A stretch of DNA of 64,000 nt from Hippophae tibetana. Lineage: Eukaryota > Streptophyta > Magnoliopsida > Rosales > Elaeagnaceae. The notes under the pieces are model-generated. The model worked only from the letters and a program-made list of their open reading frames with translations, made no database searches and was not told where the DNA came from. The stretch is from NCBI GenBank assembly GCA_037013495.1, contig CM072801.1:102741816-102805815 (forward strand), in the 5' to 3' direction. Made by a program: the position numbers and the translations under genes. Of this stretch, positions 28,501 to 42,508 are shown in pieces (within the stretch, counting starts at the first letter, position 1; each line of letters opens with the position of its first letter).

Positions 28501-28998
28501 TTTTTTATTTAGGAACAAAGATAGGTTGAACACTGAAAAAAAAGAACAGGAAAATGATAGAGTGAATTAAAAGAAGAGTAAGAAATGCAATGCAAATAAG
28601 AAAATATTGACAATTAAATCTAAAGAAAACAAAAGTGTTGTAGAAAATATTTGTTTCTTTAATTGGGATTTGGAACCAAAGAATGCAAAAAACAATATAA
28701 TGGAAAATTTTATTAATTCCAAAATTCAAAAAATAAAACAAAGAAGAGGAAAATGATATAGTGATTTAAAAGAAAAGTACGCAATGAAATGCAAATAAGA
28801 AAATAATGTCAACAAAATCTAAAGAAAACAAAAGACTTGTAGAACATATTTGTTTCTTTAATTGTGATTTTGAACAAAAGAATGCAAAAACCAATAAAAT
28901 GGAAAATTTCATTAAATCTAAAATAAAAAAAAAGATATTTTAAGATAAATATCCTATTTTGGGCGACCACGGCTTGGATACCAAATGATACAGATCCT
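25587..28998 (+). repeat. Tandem two-monomer repeat (1706 bp x 2)
   Basis: 25587-27292 and 27293-28998 carry the same alternating monomers: 'aaactcttg' with 'ccaaacaatgc', then 'aaagtgttg' with 'ccaaagaatgc'. The differences I saw are 'ccaatgaac' versus 'cccatgaac' at the start, the B-repeat tail 'aaaattaaaa' versus 'aaaataaaaa' just upstream of each copy, and 'aaaatattgac' at about 28604. It is a recent dimer duplication. Confidence 0.7.
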
Positions 28999-31870
28999 TT
29001 ATGCGAAAATATTTGGAACCCATGAACTCACAGGAATGAGAAGTATGGAATTGCTAATAACATGGTTATTATGATCAAATTGGAGCAATAAAGAACAATA
29101 ATAGAAAACCATGTAAGAAGGTGCGATCAAACTATAAGACGAAGGAAAGTAGTCTAAGCGATGGAATTTGGGTTCGAAAACGTGGATAACTGAACTATTG
29201 TTTCCTTCATGTTTTTGCAAATAGAAATAAGCTTTGGTTTGATATATTATAATAGTCATTTGGATACAGGAGTTAAAAGTTATAACAGTTTAAATATACA
29301 ATCACAATAAATAATTTCTTTTTTTTAAACTACGAACTCCAGAAATTTTGTGGTTTTTTATTGAGGAACAAAGATAGGTTGAACACTGATAAAAAGAACA
29401 GGAAAAAGATAGAGTGAATTAAAAGAAGAGTAAGAAATGCAATGCAAATAAGAAAATAATGACAATTAAATCTAAAGAAAACAATACTCTTGTAGAAAAT
29501 AGTTGTTTCTTTAATTGGGATTTGGAACCAAAGAATGCAAAAAACAATATAATGGAGAATTTTATTAATTCCAAAATTCAATAAATAAAACAAAGAAGAG
29601 GAAAATGATATAGTGATTTAAAAGTAAAGTACGCAATGAAATGCAAATAAGAAAATAATGTCAACAAAATCTAAAGAAAACAAAAGACTTGTAGAACATA
29701 TTTGTTTCTTTAATTGTGATTTTGAACAAAAGAATGCAAAAACCAATAAAATGGAAAATTTCATTAAATCTAAAATAAAAAAAAAGATATTTTAAGATAA
29801 ATATCCTATTTTGGGCGACCACGGCTTCGATACCAAATGATAAAGATCCTTTATGCGAAAAAAATTGGTACCCATGAACTCACAGGAATGAGAAGTATGG
29901 AATTGCTAATAACATGGTTATTATGATCAAATTGGAGCAATAAAGAACAATAATAGAAAACCATGTAAGAAGGTGCGATCAAACTATAAGACGTAGGAAA
30001 GTAGTCTAAGCGATGGAATTTGGGTTCTAAAACGTGGATAACTGAACTATTGTTTCCTTCATGTTTTTGTAAATCGAAATAAGCTTTGGTTTGATAGATT
30101 ATAATAGTCATTTGGAACAGGAGTTAAAAGTTATAACAGTTTAAAGATACAATCCCAATAAATAATTTCTTTTTTTTATACTACGAACTCCAGAAATTTT
30201 GTGGTTTTTTATTCAGGAACAAAGATAGGTTGAACACTGAAAAAAAAAGAACAGGAAAATGATACAGTGAATTAAAAGAAGAGTAAGAAATGCAATGCAA
30301 ATAAGAAAATAATGACAATTAAATCTAAAGAAAACAAAAGTCCTGTAGAAAATATTTGTTTCTTTAATTGGGATTTGGAACCAAAGAATGCAAAAAACAA
30401 TATAATGGAGAATTTTATTAATTCCAAAATTCAATAAATAAAACAAAGAAGAGGAAAATGATATAGTGATTTAAAAGAAAAGTACGCAATGAAATGCAAA
30501 TAAGAAAATAATGTCAACAAAATCTAAAGAAAACAAAAGACTTGTAGAAAATATTTGTTCCTTTAATTGTGATTTTGAACAAAAGAATGCAAAAACCAAT
30601 AAAATGGAAAATTTCATTAAATCTAAAATTAAAAAAAAGATATTTTAAGATAAATATCCTATTTTGGGCGACCACGGCTTCGATACCAAATGATACAGAT
30701 CCTTTATGCGAAAAAAATTGGAACCCTTGTACTCACAGGAATGAGAAGTATGGAATTGCTAATAACATGGTTATTATGATCAAATTGGAGCAATAAAGAA
30801 CAAGAATAGAAAACCATGCAAGAAGGTGCGATCAAACTATAAGACGTAGGAAAGTAGTGTAAGCGATGGAATTTGGGTTCTAAAAGGTGGATAACTGAAC
30901 TATTGTTTCCTTCATGTTTTTGTAAATCGAAATAAGCTTTGATTTGATATATTATAATAGTCATTTGGATACAGGAGTTAAAAGTTATAACAGTTTAAAG
31001 ATACAATCCCAATAAATAATTTCTTTTTTTTAAACTACGAACTCCAGAAATTTTGTGGTTTTTTATTCAGGAACAAAGATAGGTTGAACACTGAAAAAAA
31101 AAGAACAGGAAAATGATAGAGTGAATTAAAAGAAGAGTAAGAAATGCAATGCAAATAAGAAAATAATGACAATTAAATCTAAAGAAAACAAAAGTCCTGT
31201 AGAAAATATTTGTTTCTTTAATTGGGATTTGGAACCAAAGAATGCAAAAAACAATATAATGGAGAATTTTATTAATTCCAAAATTCAATAAATAAAACAA
31301 AGAAGAGGAAAATGATATAGTGATTTAAAAGAAAAGTACGCAATGAAATGCAAATAAGAAAATAATGTCAACAAAATCTAAAGAAAACAAAAGACTTGTA
31401 GAAAATATTTGTTCCTTTAATTGTGATTTTGAACAAAAGAATGCAAAAACCAATAAAATGGAAAATTTCATTAAATCTAAAATTAAAAAAAAGATATTTT
31501 AAGATAAATATCCTATTTTGGGCGACCACGGCTTCGATACCAAATGATACAGATCCTTTATGCGAAAAAAATTGGAACCCTTGTACTCACAGGAATGAGA
31601 AGTATGGAATTGCTAATAACATGGTTATTATGATCAAATTGGAGCAATAAAGAACAAGAATAGAAAACCATGCAAGAAGGTGCGATCAAACTATAAGACG
31701 TAGGAAAGTAGTGTAAGCGATGGAATTTGGGTTCTAAAAGGTGGATAACTGAACTATTGTTTCCTTCATGTTTTTGTAAATCGAAATAAGCTTTGATTTG
31801 ATATATTATAATAGTCATTTGGATACAGGAGTTAAAAGTTATAACAGTTTAAAGATACAATCCCAATAAA
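28933..31870 (+). repeat. HOR block copy 2 (~3 kb)
   Basis: This block has the same ordered alleles as 20400-23340 (offset 8533) and the block from 32345 (offset 3412, four monomers). Its own differences include 'ggtacccatg' at about 29867 and 'aaaacgtgg' where the other two copies read 'aaaaggtgg' near 30030. It is joined directly to a standard monomer whose A sub-repeat is of the 'aaagtgttg' type (from about 31917). Confidence 0.7.
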
Positions 31871-32344
31871 TAATTTCTTTTTTTTAAACTACGAACTCCA
31901 GAAATTTTGTGGTTTTTTATTCAGGAACAAAGATAGGTTGAACACTGAAAAAAAAGAACAGGAAAATGATAGAGTGAATTAAAAGAAGAGTAAGAAATGC
32001 AATGCAAATAAGAAAATAATGACAATTAAATCTAAAGAAAACAAAAGTGTTGTAGAAAATATTTGTTTCTTTAATTGGGATTTGGAACCAAAGAATGCAA
32101 AAAACAATATAATGGAAAATTTTATTAATTCCAAAATTCAAAAAATAAAACAAAGAAGAGGAAAATGATATAGTGATTTAAAAGAAAAGTACGCAATGAA
32201 ATGCAAATAAGAAAATAATGTCAACAAAATCTAAAGAAAACAAAAGACTTGTAGAACATATTTGTTTCTTTAATTGTGATTTTGAACAAAAGAATGCAAA
32301 AACCAATAAAATGGAAAATTTCATTAAATCTAAAATAAAAAAAA

Positions 32345-35300
32345 AGATATTTTAAGATAAATATCCTATTTTGGGCGACCACGGCTTGGATACCAAATGA
32401 TACAGATCCTTTATGCGAAAATATTTGGAACCCATGAACTCACAGGAATGAGAAGTATGGAATTGCTAATAACATGGTTATTATGATCAAATTGGAGCAA
32501 TAAAGAACAATAATAGAAAACCATGTAAGAAGGTGCGATCAAACTATAAGACGAAGGAAAGTAGTCTAAGCGATGGAATTTGGGTTCGAAAACGTGGATA
32601 ACTGAACTATTGTTTCCTTCATGTTTTTGCAAATAGAAATAAGCTTTGGTTTGATATATTATAATAGTCATTTGGATACAGGAGTTAAAAGTTATAACAG
32701 TTTAAATATACAATCACAATAAATAATTTCTTTTTTTTAAACTACGAACTCCAGAAATTTTGTGGTTTTTTATTGAGGAACAAAGATAGGTTGAACACTG
32801 ATAAAAAGAACAGGAAAAAGATAGAGTGAATTAAAAGAAGAGTAAGAAATGCAATGCAAATAAGAAAATAATGACAATTAAATCTAAAGAAAACAATACT
32901 CTTGTAGAAAATAGTTGTTTCTTTAATTGGGATTTGGAACCAAAGAATGCAAAAAACAATATAATGGAGAATTTTATTAATTCCAAAATTCAATAAATAA
33001 AACAAAGAAGAGGAAAATGATATAGTGATTTAAAAGTAAAGTACGCAATGAAATGCAAATAAGAAAATAATGTCAACAAAATCTAAAGAAAACAAAAGAC
33101 TTGTAGAACATATTTGTTTCTTTAATTGTGATTTTGAACAAAAGAATGCAAAAACCAATAAAATGGAAAATTTCATTAAATCTAAAATAAAAAAAAAGAT
33201 ATTTTAAGATAAATATCCTATTTTGGGCGACCACGGCTTCGATACCAAATGATAAAGATCCTTTATGCGAAAAAAATTGGAACCCATGAACTCACAGGAA
33301 TGAGAAGTATGGAATTGCTAATAACATGGTTATTATGATCAAATTGGAGCAATAAAGAACAATAATAGAAAACCATGTAAGAAGGTGCGATCAAACTATA
33401 AGACGTAGGAAAGTAGTCTAAGCGATGGAATTTGGGTTCTAAAAGGTGGATAACTGAACTATTGTTTCCTTCATGTTTTTGTAAATCGAAATAAGCTTTG
33501 GTTTGATAGATTATAATAGTCATTTGGAACAGGAGTTAAAAGTTATAACAGTTTAAAGATACAATCCCAATAAATAATTTCTTTTTTTTATACTACGAAC
33601 TCCAGAAATTTTGTGGTTTTTTATTCAGGAACAAAGATAGGTTGAACACTGAAAAAAAAAGAACAGGAAAATGATACAGTGAATTAAAAGAAGAGTAAGA
33701 AATGCAATGCAAATAAGAAAATAATGACAATTAAATCTAAAGAAAACAAAAGTCCTGTAGAAAATATTTGTTTCTTTAATTGGGATTTGGAACCAAAGAA
33801 TGCAAAAAACAATATAATGGAGAATTTTATTAATTCCAAAATTCAATAAATAAAACAAAGAAGAGGAAAATGATATAGTGATTTAAAAGAAAAGTACGCA
33901 ATGAAATGCAAATAAGAAAATAATGTCAACAAAATCTAAAGAAAACAAAAGACTTGTAGAAAATATTTGTTCCTTTAATTGTGATTTTGAACAAAAGAAT
34001 GCAAAAACCAATAAAATGGAAAATTTCATTAAATCTAAAATTAAAAAAAAGATATTTTAAGATAAATATCCTATTTTGGGCGACCACGGCTTCGATACCA
34101 AATGATACAGATCCTTTATGCGAAAAAAATTGGAACCCTTGTACTCACAGGAATGAGAAGTATGGAATTGCTAATAACATGGTTATTATGATCAAATTGG
34201 AGCAATAAAGAACAAGAATAGAAAACCATGCAAGAAGGTGCGATCAAACTATAAGACGTATGAAAGTAGTGTAAGCGATGGAATTTGGGTTCTAAAAGGT
34301 GGATAACTGAACTATTGTTTCCTTCATGTTTTTGTAAATCGAAATAAGCTTTGATTTGATATATTATAATAGTCATTTGGATACAGGAGTTAAAAGTTAT
34401 AACAGTTTAAAGATACAATCCCAATAAATAATTTCTTTTTTTTAAACTACGAACTCCAGAAATTTTGTGGTTTTTTATTCAGGAACAAAGATAGGTTGAA
34501 CACTGAAAAAAAAAGAACAGGAAAATGATAGAGTGAATTAAAAGAAGAGTAAGAAATGCAATGCAAATAAGAAAATAATGACAATTAAATCTAAAGAAAA
34601 CAAAAGTCCTGTAGAAAATATTTGTTTCTTTAATTGGGATTTGGAACCAAAGAATGCAAAAAACAATATAATGGAGAATTTTATTAATTCCAAAATTCAA
34701 TAAATAAAACAAAGAAGAGGAAAATGATATAGTGATTTAAAAGAAAAGTACGCAATGAAATGCAAATAAGAAAATAATGTCAACAAAATCTAAAGAAAAC
34801 AAAAGACTTGTAGAAAATATTTGTTCCTTTAATTGTGATTTTGAACAAAAGAATGCAAAAACCAATAAAATGGAAAATTTCATTAAATCTAAAATTAAAA
34901 AAAAGATATTTTAAGATAAATATCCTATTTTGGGCGACCACGGCTTCGATACCAAATGATACAGATCCTTTATGCGAAAAAAATTGGAACCCTTGTACTC
35001 ACAGGAATGAGAAGTATGGAATTGCTAATAACATGGTTATTATGATCAAATTGGAGCAATAAAGAACAAGAATAGAAAACCATGCAAGAAGGTGCGATCA
35101 AACTATAAGACGTAGGAAAGTAGTGTAAGCGATGGAATTTGGGTTCTAAAAGGTGGATAACTGAACTATTGTTTCCTTCATGTTTTTGTAAATCGAAATA
35201 AGCTTTGATTTGATATATTATAATAGTCATTTGGATACAGGAGTTAAAAGTTATAACAGTTTAAAGATACAATCCCAATAAATAATTTCTTTTTTTTAAA

Positions 35301-36533
35301 CTACGAACTCCAGAAATTTTGTGGTTTTTTATTCAGGAACAAAGATAGGTTGAACACTGAAAAAAAAGAACAGGAAAATGATAGAGTGAATTAAAAGAAG
35401 AGTAAGAAATGCAATGCAAATAAGAAAATAATGACAATTAAATCTAAAGAAAACAAAAGTCCTGTAGAAAATATTTGTTTCTTTAATTGGGATTTGGAAC
35501 CAAAGAATGCAAAAAACAATATAATGGAGAATTTTATTAATTCCAAAATTCAATAAATAAAACAAAGAAGAGGAAAATGATATAGTGATTTAAAAGAAAA
35601 GTACGCAATGAAATGCAAATAAGAAAATAATGTCAACAAAATCTAAAGAAAACAAAAGACTTGTAGAAAATATTTGTTCCTTTAATTGTGATTTTGAACA
35701 AAAGAATGCAAAAACCAATAAAATGGAAAATTTCATTAAATCTAAAATTAAAAAAAAGATATTTTAAGATAAATATCCTATTTTGGGCGACCACGGCTTC
35801 GATACCAAATGATACAGATCCTTTATGCGAAAAAAATTGGAACCCTTGTACTCACAGGAATGAGAAGTATGGAATTGCTAATAACATGGTTATTATGATC
35901 AAATTGGAGCAATAAAGAACAAGAATAGAAAACCATGCAAGAAGGTGCGATCAAACTATAAGACGTAGGAAAGTAGTGTAAGCGATGGAATTTGGGTTCT
36001 AAAAGGTGGATAACTGAACTATTGTTTCCTTCATGTTTTTGTAAATCGAAATAAGCTTTGATTTGATATATTATAATAGTCATTTGGATACAGGAGTTAA
36101 AAGTTATAACAGTTTAAAGATACAATCCCAATAAATAATTTCTTTTTTTTAAACTACGAACTCCAGAAATTTTGTGGTTTTTTATTCAGGAACAAAGATA
36201 GGTTGAACACTGAAAAAAAAGAACAGGAAAATGATAGAGTGAATTAAAAGAAGAGTAAGAAATGCAATGCAAATAAGAAAATAATGACAATTAAATCTAA
36301 AGAAAACAAAAGTGTTGTAGAAAATATTTGTTTCTTTAATTGGGATTTGGAACCAAAGAATGCAAAAAACAATATAATGGAAAATTTTATTAATTCCAAA
36401 ATTCAAAAAATAAAACAAAGAAGAGGAAAATGATATAGTGATTTAAAAGAAAAGTACGCAATGAAATGCAAATAAGAAAATAATGTCAACAAAATCTAAA
36501 GAAAACAAAAGACTTGTAGAACATATTTGTTTG
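32345..36533 (+). repeat. HOR block copy 3, expanded by one monomer
   Basis: This block matches copy 2 at offset 3412 through 34970. It then contains one more monomer of the 'cttgtactc'/'ttgttcctttaattg' type (35823) before reaching the same closing monomer type (36182 here, 31917 in copy 2, offset 4265). The run of near-identical monomers is 34116, 34970 and 35823, compared with two in copies 1 and 2. One private change is 'cgtatgaaag' at about 34258-34267. Confidence 0.7.
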
Positions 36534-39500
36534 TTTAATTGTGATTTGGAACAAAAGAATGCAAAAACCAATAAAATGGAAAATTTCATTAAATCTAAAA
36601 TTAAAAAAAAGATATTTTAAGATAAATATCCTATTTTGGGCGACCACGGCTTCGATACCAAATGATACAGATCCTTTATGCGAAAATATTTGGAACCAAT
36701 GAACTCACAGGAATGAGAAGTATGGAATTGCTAATAACATGGTTATTATGATCAAATTGGAGCAATAAAGAACAAGAATAGAAAACCATGCAAGAAGGTG
36801 CGATCAAACTATAAGACGTAGGAAAGTAGTGTAAGCGATGGAATTTGGGTTCTAAAACGTGGATAACTGAACTATTGTTTCCTTCATGTTTTTGCAAATA
36901 GAAATAAGCTTTGGTTTGATATATTATAATAGTCATTTGGATACAGGAGTTAAAAGTTATAACAGTTTAAAGATACAATCCCAATAAATAATTTCTTTTT
37001 TTTAAACTACGAACTCCAGAAATTTTGTGGTTTTTTAATCAGGAACAAAGATAGGTTGAACACTGAAAAAAAAGAACAGGAAAATGATACAGTGAATTAA
37101 AAGAAGAGTAAGAAATGCAATGCAAATAAGAAAATAATGACAATTAAATCTAAAGAAAACAAAACTCTTGTAGAAAATAGTTGTTTCTTTAATTGGGATT
37201 TGGAACCAAAGAATGCAAAAAACAATATAATGGAAAATTTTATTAATTCCAAAATTCAAAAAATAAAACAAAGAAGACGAAAATGATATAGTGATTTAAA
37301 AGTAAAGTACGCAATGAAATGCAAATAAGAAAATAATGTCAACAAAATCTAAAGAAAACAAAAGACTTGTAGAACATATTTGTTTCTTTAATTGTGATTT
37401 TGAACAAAAGAATGCAAAAACCAATAAAATGGAAAATTTCATTAAATCTAAAATTAAAAAAAAAGATATTTTAAGATAAATATCCTATTTTGGGCGACCA
37501 CGGCTTCGATACCAAATGATAAAGATCCTTTATGCGAAAAAAATTGGAACCCATGAACTCACAGGAATGAGAAGTATGGAATTGCTAATAACATGGTTAT
37601 TATGATCAAATTGGAGCAATAAAGAACAATAATAGAAAACCATGTAAGAAGGTGCGATCAAACTATAAGACGTAGGAAAGTAGTCTAAGCGATGGAATTT
37701 GGGTTCTAAAACGTGGATAACTGAACTATTGTTTCCTTCATGTTTTTGCAAATAGAAATAAGCTTTGGTTTGATATATTATAATAGTCATTTGGATACAG
37801 GAGTTAAAAGTTATAACAGTTTAAAGATACAATCCCAATAAATAATTTCTTTTTTTTATACTACGAACTCCAGAAATTTTGTGGTTTTTTAATCAGGAAC
37901 AAAGATAGGTTGAACACTGAAAAAAAAGAACAGGAAAATGATACAGTGAATTAAAAGAAGAGTAAGAAATGCAATGCAAATAAGAAAATAATGACAATTA
38001 AATCTAAAGAAAACAAAACTCTTGTAGAAAATAGTTGTTTCTTTAATTGGGATTTGGAACCAAACAATGCAAAAAACAATATAATGGAAAATTTTATTAA
38101 TTCCAAAATTCAAAAAATAAAACAAAGAAGAGGAAAATGATATAGTGATTTAAAAGAAAAGTACGCAATGAAATGCAAATAAGAAAATAATGTCAACAAA
38201 ATCTAAAGAAAACAAAAGACTTGTAGAACATATTTGTTTCTTTAATTGTGATTTGGATCAAAAGAATGCAAAAACCAATAAAATGGAAAATTTCATTAAA
38301 TCTAAAATTTAAAAAAAGATATTTTAAGATAAATATCCTATTTTGGGCGACCACGGCTTCGATACCAAATGATACAGATCCTTTATGCGAAAATATTTGG
38401 AACCCTTGAACTCACAGGAATGAGAAGTATGGAATTGCTAATAACATGGTTATTATGATCAAATTGGAGCAATAAAGAACAAGAATAGAAAACCATGCAA
38501 GAAGGTGCGATCAAACTATAAGACGTAGGAAAGTAGTGTAAGCGATGGAATTTGGGTTCTAAAACGTGGATAACTGAACTATTGTTTCCTTCATGTTTTT
38601 GCAAATAGAAATAAGCTTTGGTTTGATATATTATAATAGTCATTTGGATACAGGAGTTAAAAGTTATAACAGTTTAAAGATACAATCCCAATAAATAATT
38701 TCTTTTTTTTAAACTACGAACTCCAGAAATTTTGTGGTTTTTTAATCAGGAACAAAGATAGGTTGAACACTGAAAAAAAAGAACAGGAAAATGATACAGT
38801 GAATTAAAAGAAGAGTAAGAAATGCAATGCAAATAAGAAAATAATGACAATTAAATCTAAAGAAAACAAAACTCTTGTAGAAAATAGTTGTTTCTTTAAT
38901 TGGGATTTGGAACCAAAGAATGCAAAAAACAATATAATGGAAAATTTTATTAATTCCAAAATTCAAAAAATAAAACAAAGAAGACGAAAATGATATAGTG
39001 ATTTAAAAGTAAAGTACGCAATGAAATGCAAATAAGAAAATAATGTCAACAAAATCTAAAGAAAACAAAAGACTTGTAGAACATATTTGTTTCTTTAATT
39101 GTGATTTTGAACAAAAGAATGCAAAAACCAATAAAATGGAAAATTTCATTAAATCTAAAATTAAAAAAAAAGATATTTTAAGATAAATATCCTATTTTGG
39201 GCGACCACGGCTTCGATACCAAATGATAAAGATCCTTTATGCGAAAAAAATTGGAACCCATGAACTCACAGGAATGAGAAGTATGGAATTGCTAATAACA
39301 TGGTTATTATGATCAAATTGGAGCAATAAAGAACAATAATAGAAAACCATGTAAGAAGGTGCGATCAAACTATAAGACGTAGGAAAGTAGTCTAAGCGAT
39401 GGAATTTGGGTTCTAAAACGTGGATAACTGAACTATTGTTTCCTTCATGTTTTTGCAAATAGAAATAAGCTTTGGTTTGATATATTATAATAGTCATTTG

Positions 39501-42399
39501 GATACAGGAGTTAAAAGTTATAACAGTTTAAAGATACAATCCCAATAAATAATTTCTTTTTTTTATACTACGAACTCCAGAAATTTTGTGGTTTTTTAAT
39601 CAGGAACAAAGATAGGTTGAACACTGAAAAAAAAGAACAGGAAAATGATACAGTGAATTAAAAGAAGAGTAAGAAATGCAATGCAAATAAGAAAATAATG
39701 ACAATTAAATCTAAAGAAAACAAAACTCTTGTAGCAAATAGTTGTTTCTTTAATTGGGATTTGGAACCAAAGAATGCAAAAAACAATATAATGGAAAATT
39801 TTATTAATTCCAAAATTCAAAAAATAAAACAAAGAAGAGGAAAATGATATAGTGATTTAAAAGAAAAGTACGCAATGAAATGCAAATAAGAAAATAATGT
39901 CAACAAAATCTAAAGAAAACAAAAGACTTGTAGAACATATTTGTTTCTTTAATTGTGATTTGGAACAAATGAATGCAAAAACCAATAAAATGGAAAATTT
40001 CATTAAATCTAAAATTAAAAAAAAGATATTTTAAGATAAATATCCTATTTTGGGCGACCACGGCTTCGATACCAAATGATACAGATCCTTTATGCGAAAA
40101 TATTTGGAACCCTTGAACTCACAGGAATGAGAAGTATGGAATTGCTAATAACATGGTTATTATGATCAAATTGGAGCAATAAAGAACAAGAATAGAAAAC
40201 CATGCAAGAAGGTGCGATCAAACTATAAGACGTAGGAAAGTAGTGTAAGCGATGGAATTTGGGTTCTAAAACGTGGATAACTGAACTATTGTTTCCTTCA
40301 TGTTTTTGCAAATAGAAATAAGCTTTGGTTTGATATATTATAATAGTCATTTGGATACAGGAGTTAAAAGTTATAACAGTTTAAAGATACAATCCCAATA
40401 AATAATTTCTTTTTTTTAAACTACGAACTCCAGAAATTTTGTGGTTTTTTAATCAGGAACAAAGATAGGTTGAACACTGAAAAAAAAGAACAGGAAAATG
40501 ATACAGTGAATTAAAAGAAGAGTAAGAAATGCAATGCAAATAAGAAAATAATGACAATTAAATCTAAAGAAATAAAAAAGTGTTGTAGAAAATATTTGTT
40601 TCTTTAATTGGGATTTGGAACCAAAGAATGCAAAAAACAATATAATGGAGAATTTTATTAATTCCAAAATTCAAAAAATAAAACAAAGAAGAGGAAAATG
40701 ATATAGTGATTTAAAAGAAAAGTACGCAATGAAATGCAAATAAGAAAATAATGTCAACAAAATCTAAAGAAAACAAAAGACTTGTAGAACATATTTGTTT
40801 CTTTAATTGTGATTTGGAACAAAAGAATGCAAAAACCAATAAAATGGAAAATTTCATTAAATCTAAAATTAAAAAAAAGATATTTTAAGATAAATATCCT
40901 ATTTTGGGCGACCACGGCTTCGATACCAAATGATACAGATCCTTTATGCGAAAATATTTGGAACCCTTGAACTCACAGGAATGAGAAGTATGGAATTGCT
41001 AATAACATGGTTATTATGATCAAATTGGAGCAATAAAGAACAAGAATAGAAAACCATGCAAGAAGGTGCGATCAAACTATAAGACGTAGGAAAGTAGTGT
41101 AAGCGATGGAATTTGGGTTCTAAAACGTGGATAACTGAACTATTGTTTCCTTCATGTTTTTGCAAATAGAAATAAGCTTTGGTTTGATATATTATAATAG
41201 TCATTTGGATACAGGAGTTAAAAGTTATAACAGTTTAAAGATACAATCCCAATAAATAATTTCTTTTTTTTATACTACGAACTCCAGAAATTTTGTGGTG
41301 TTTTAATCAGGAACAAAGATAGGTTGAACACTGAAAAAAAAGAACAGGAAAATGATACAGTGAATTAAAAGAAGAGTAAGAAATGCAATGCAAATAAGAA
41401 AATAATGACAATTAAATCTAAAGAAAACAAAACTCTTGTAGAAAATAGTTGTTTCTTTAATTGGGATTTGGAACCAATGAATGCAAAAAACAATATAATG
41501 GAAAATTTTATTAATTCCAAAATTCAAAAAATAAAACAAAGAAGAGGAAAATGATATAGTGATTTAAAAGAAAAGTACGCAATGAAATGCAAATAAGAAA
41601 ATAATGTCAACAAAATCTAAAGAAAACAAAAGACTTGTAGAACATATTTGTTTATTTAATTGTGATTTGGAACAAAAGAATGCAAAAACCAATAAAATGG
41701 AAAATTTCATTAAATCTAAAATTAAAAAAAAGATATTTTAAGATAAATATCCTATTTTGGGCGACCACGGCTTCGATACCAAATGATACAGATCCTTTAT
41801 GCGAAAATATTTGGAACCCTTGAACTCACAGGAATGAGAAGTATGGAATTGCTAAGAACATGGTTAATATGATCAAATTGGAACAATAATGAACAAGAAT
41901 AGAAAACCATGCAAGAAGGTGCGATCAAACTATAAGACGTAGGAAAGTAGTGTAAGCGATGGAATTTGGGTTCTAAAAGGTGGATAACTGAACTATTGTT
42001 TCCTTCATGTTTTTGTAAATCGAAATAAGCTTTGATTTGATATATTATAATAGTCATTTGGATACAGGAGTTAAAAGTTATAACAGTTTAAAAAATACAA
42101 TCCCAATAAATAATTTCTTTTTTTTAAACTACGAACTCCAGAAATTTTGTGGTTTTTTATTTAGGAACAAAGATAGGTTGAACACTGAAAAAAAAGAACA
42201 GGAAAATGATAGAGTGAATTAAAAGAAGAGTAAGAAATGCAATGCAAATAAGAAAATAATGACAATTAAATCTAAAGAAAACAAAAGTGTTGTAGAAAAT
42301 ATTTGTTTCTTTAATTGGGATTTGGAACCAAAGAATGCAAAAAACAATATAATGGAAAATTTTATTAATTCCAAAATTCAAAAAATAAAACAAAGAAGA
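36534..42399 (+). repeat. Seven-monomer HOR, copy 1 (period 5975 bp)
   Basis: Every rare marker here reappears 5974-5975 bp downstream. Examples are 'gtagcaaatag' (39733), 'caaatgaatgc' (about 39965), 'agaaataaaaaagtg' (about 40568), 'tggtgttttaatc' (about 41297), 'ccaatgaatgc' (about 41474), 'tttatttaattg' (about 41650), 'ctaagaacatggttaatatg' (about 41851) and 'tttaaaaaatac' (about 42087). The left limit of identity is a G/C difference at 36533 versus 42508. The right limit is a C/G difference at 42400 versus 48374. Confidence 0.85.
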
Positions 42400-42508
42400 C
42401 GAAAATGATATAGTGATTTAAAAGTAAAGTACGCAATGAAATGCAAATAAGAAAATAATGTCAACAAAATCTAAAGAAAACAAAAGACTTGTAGAACATA
42501 TTTGTTTC

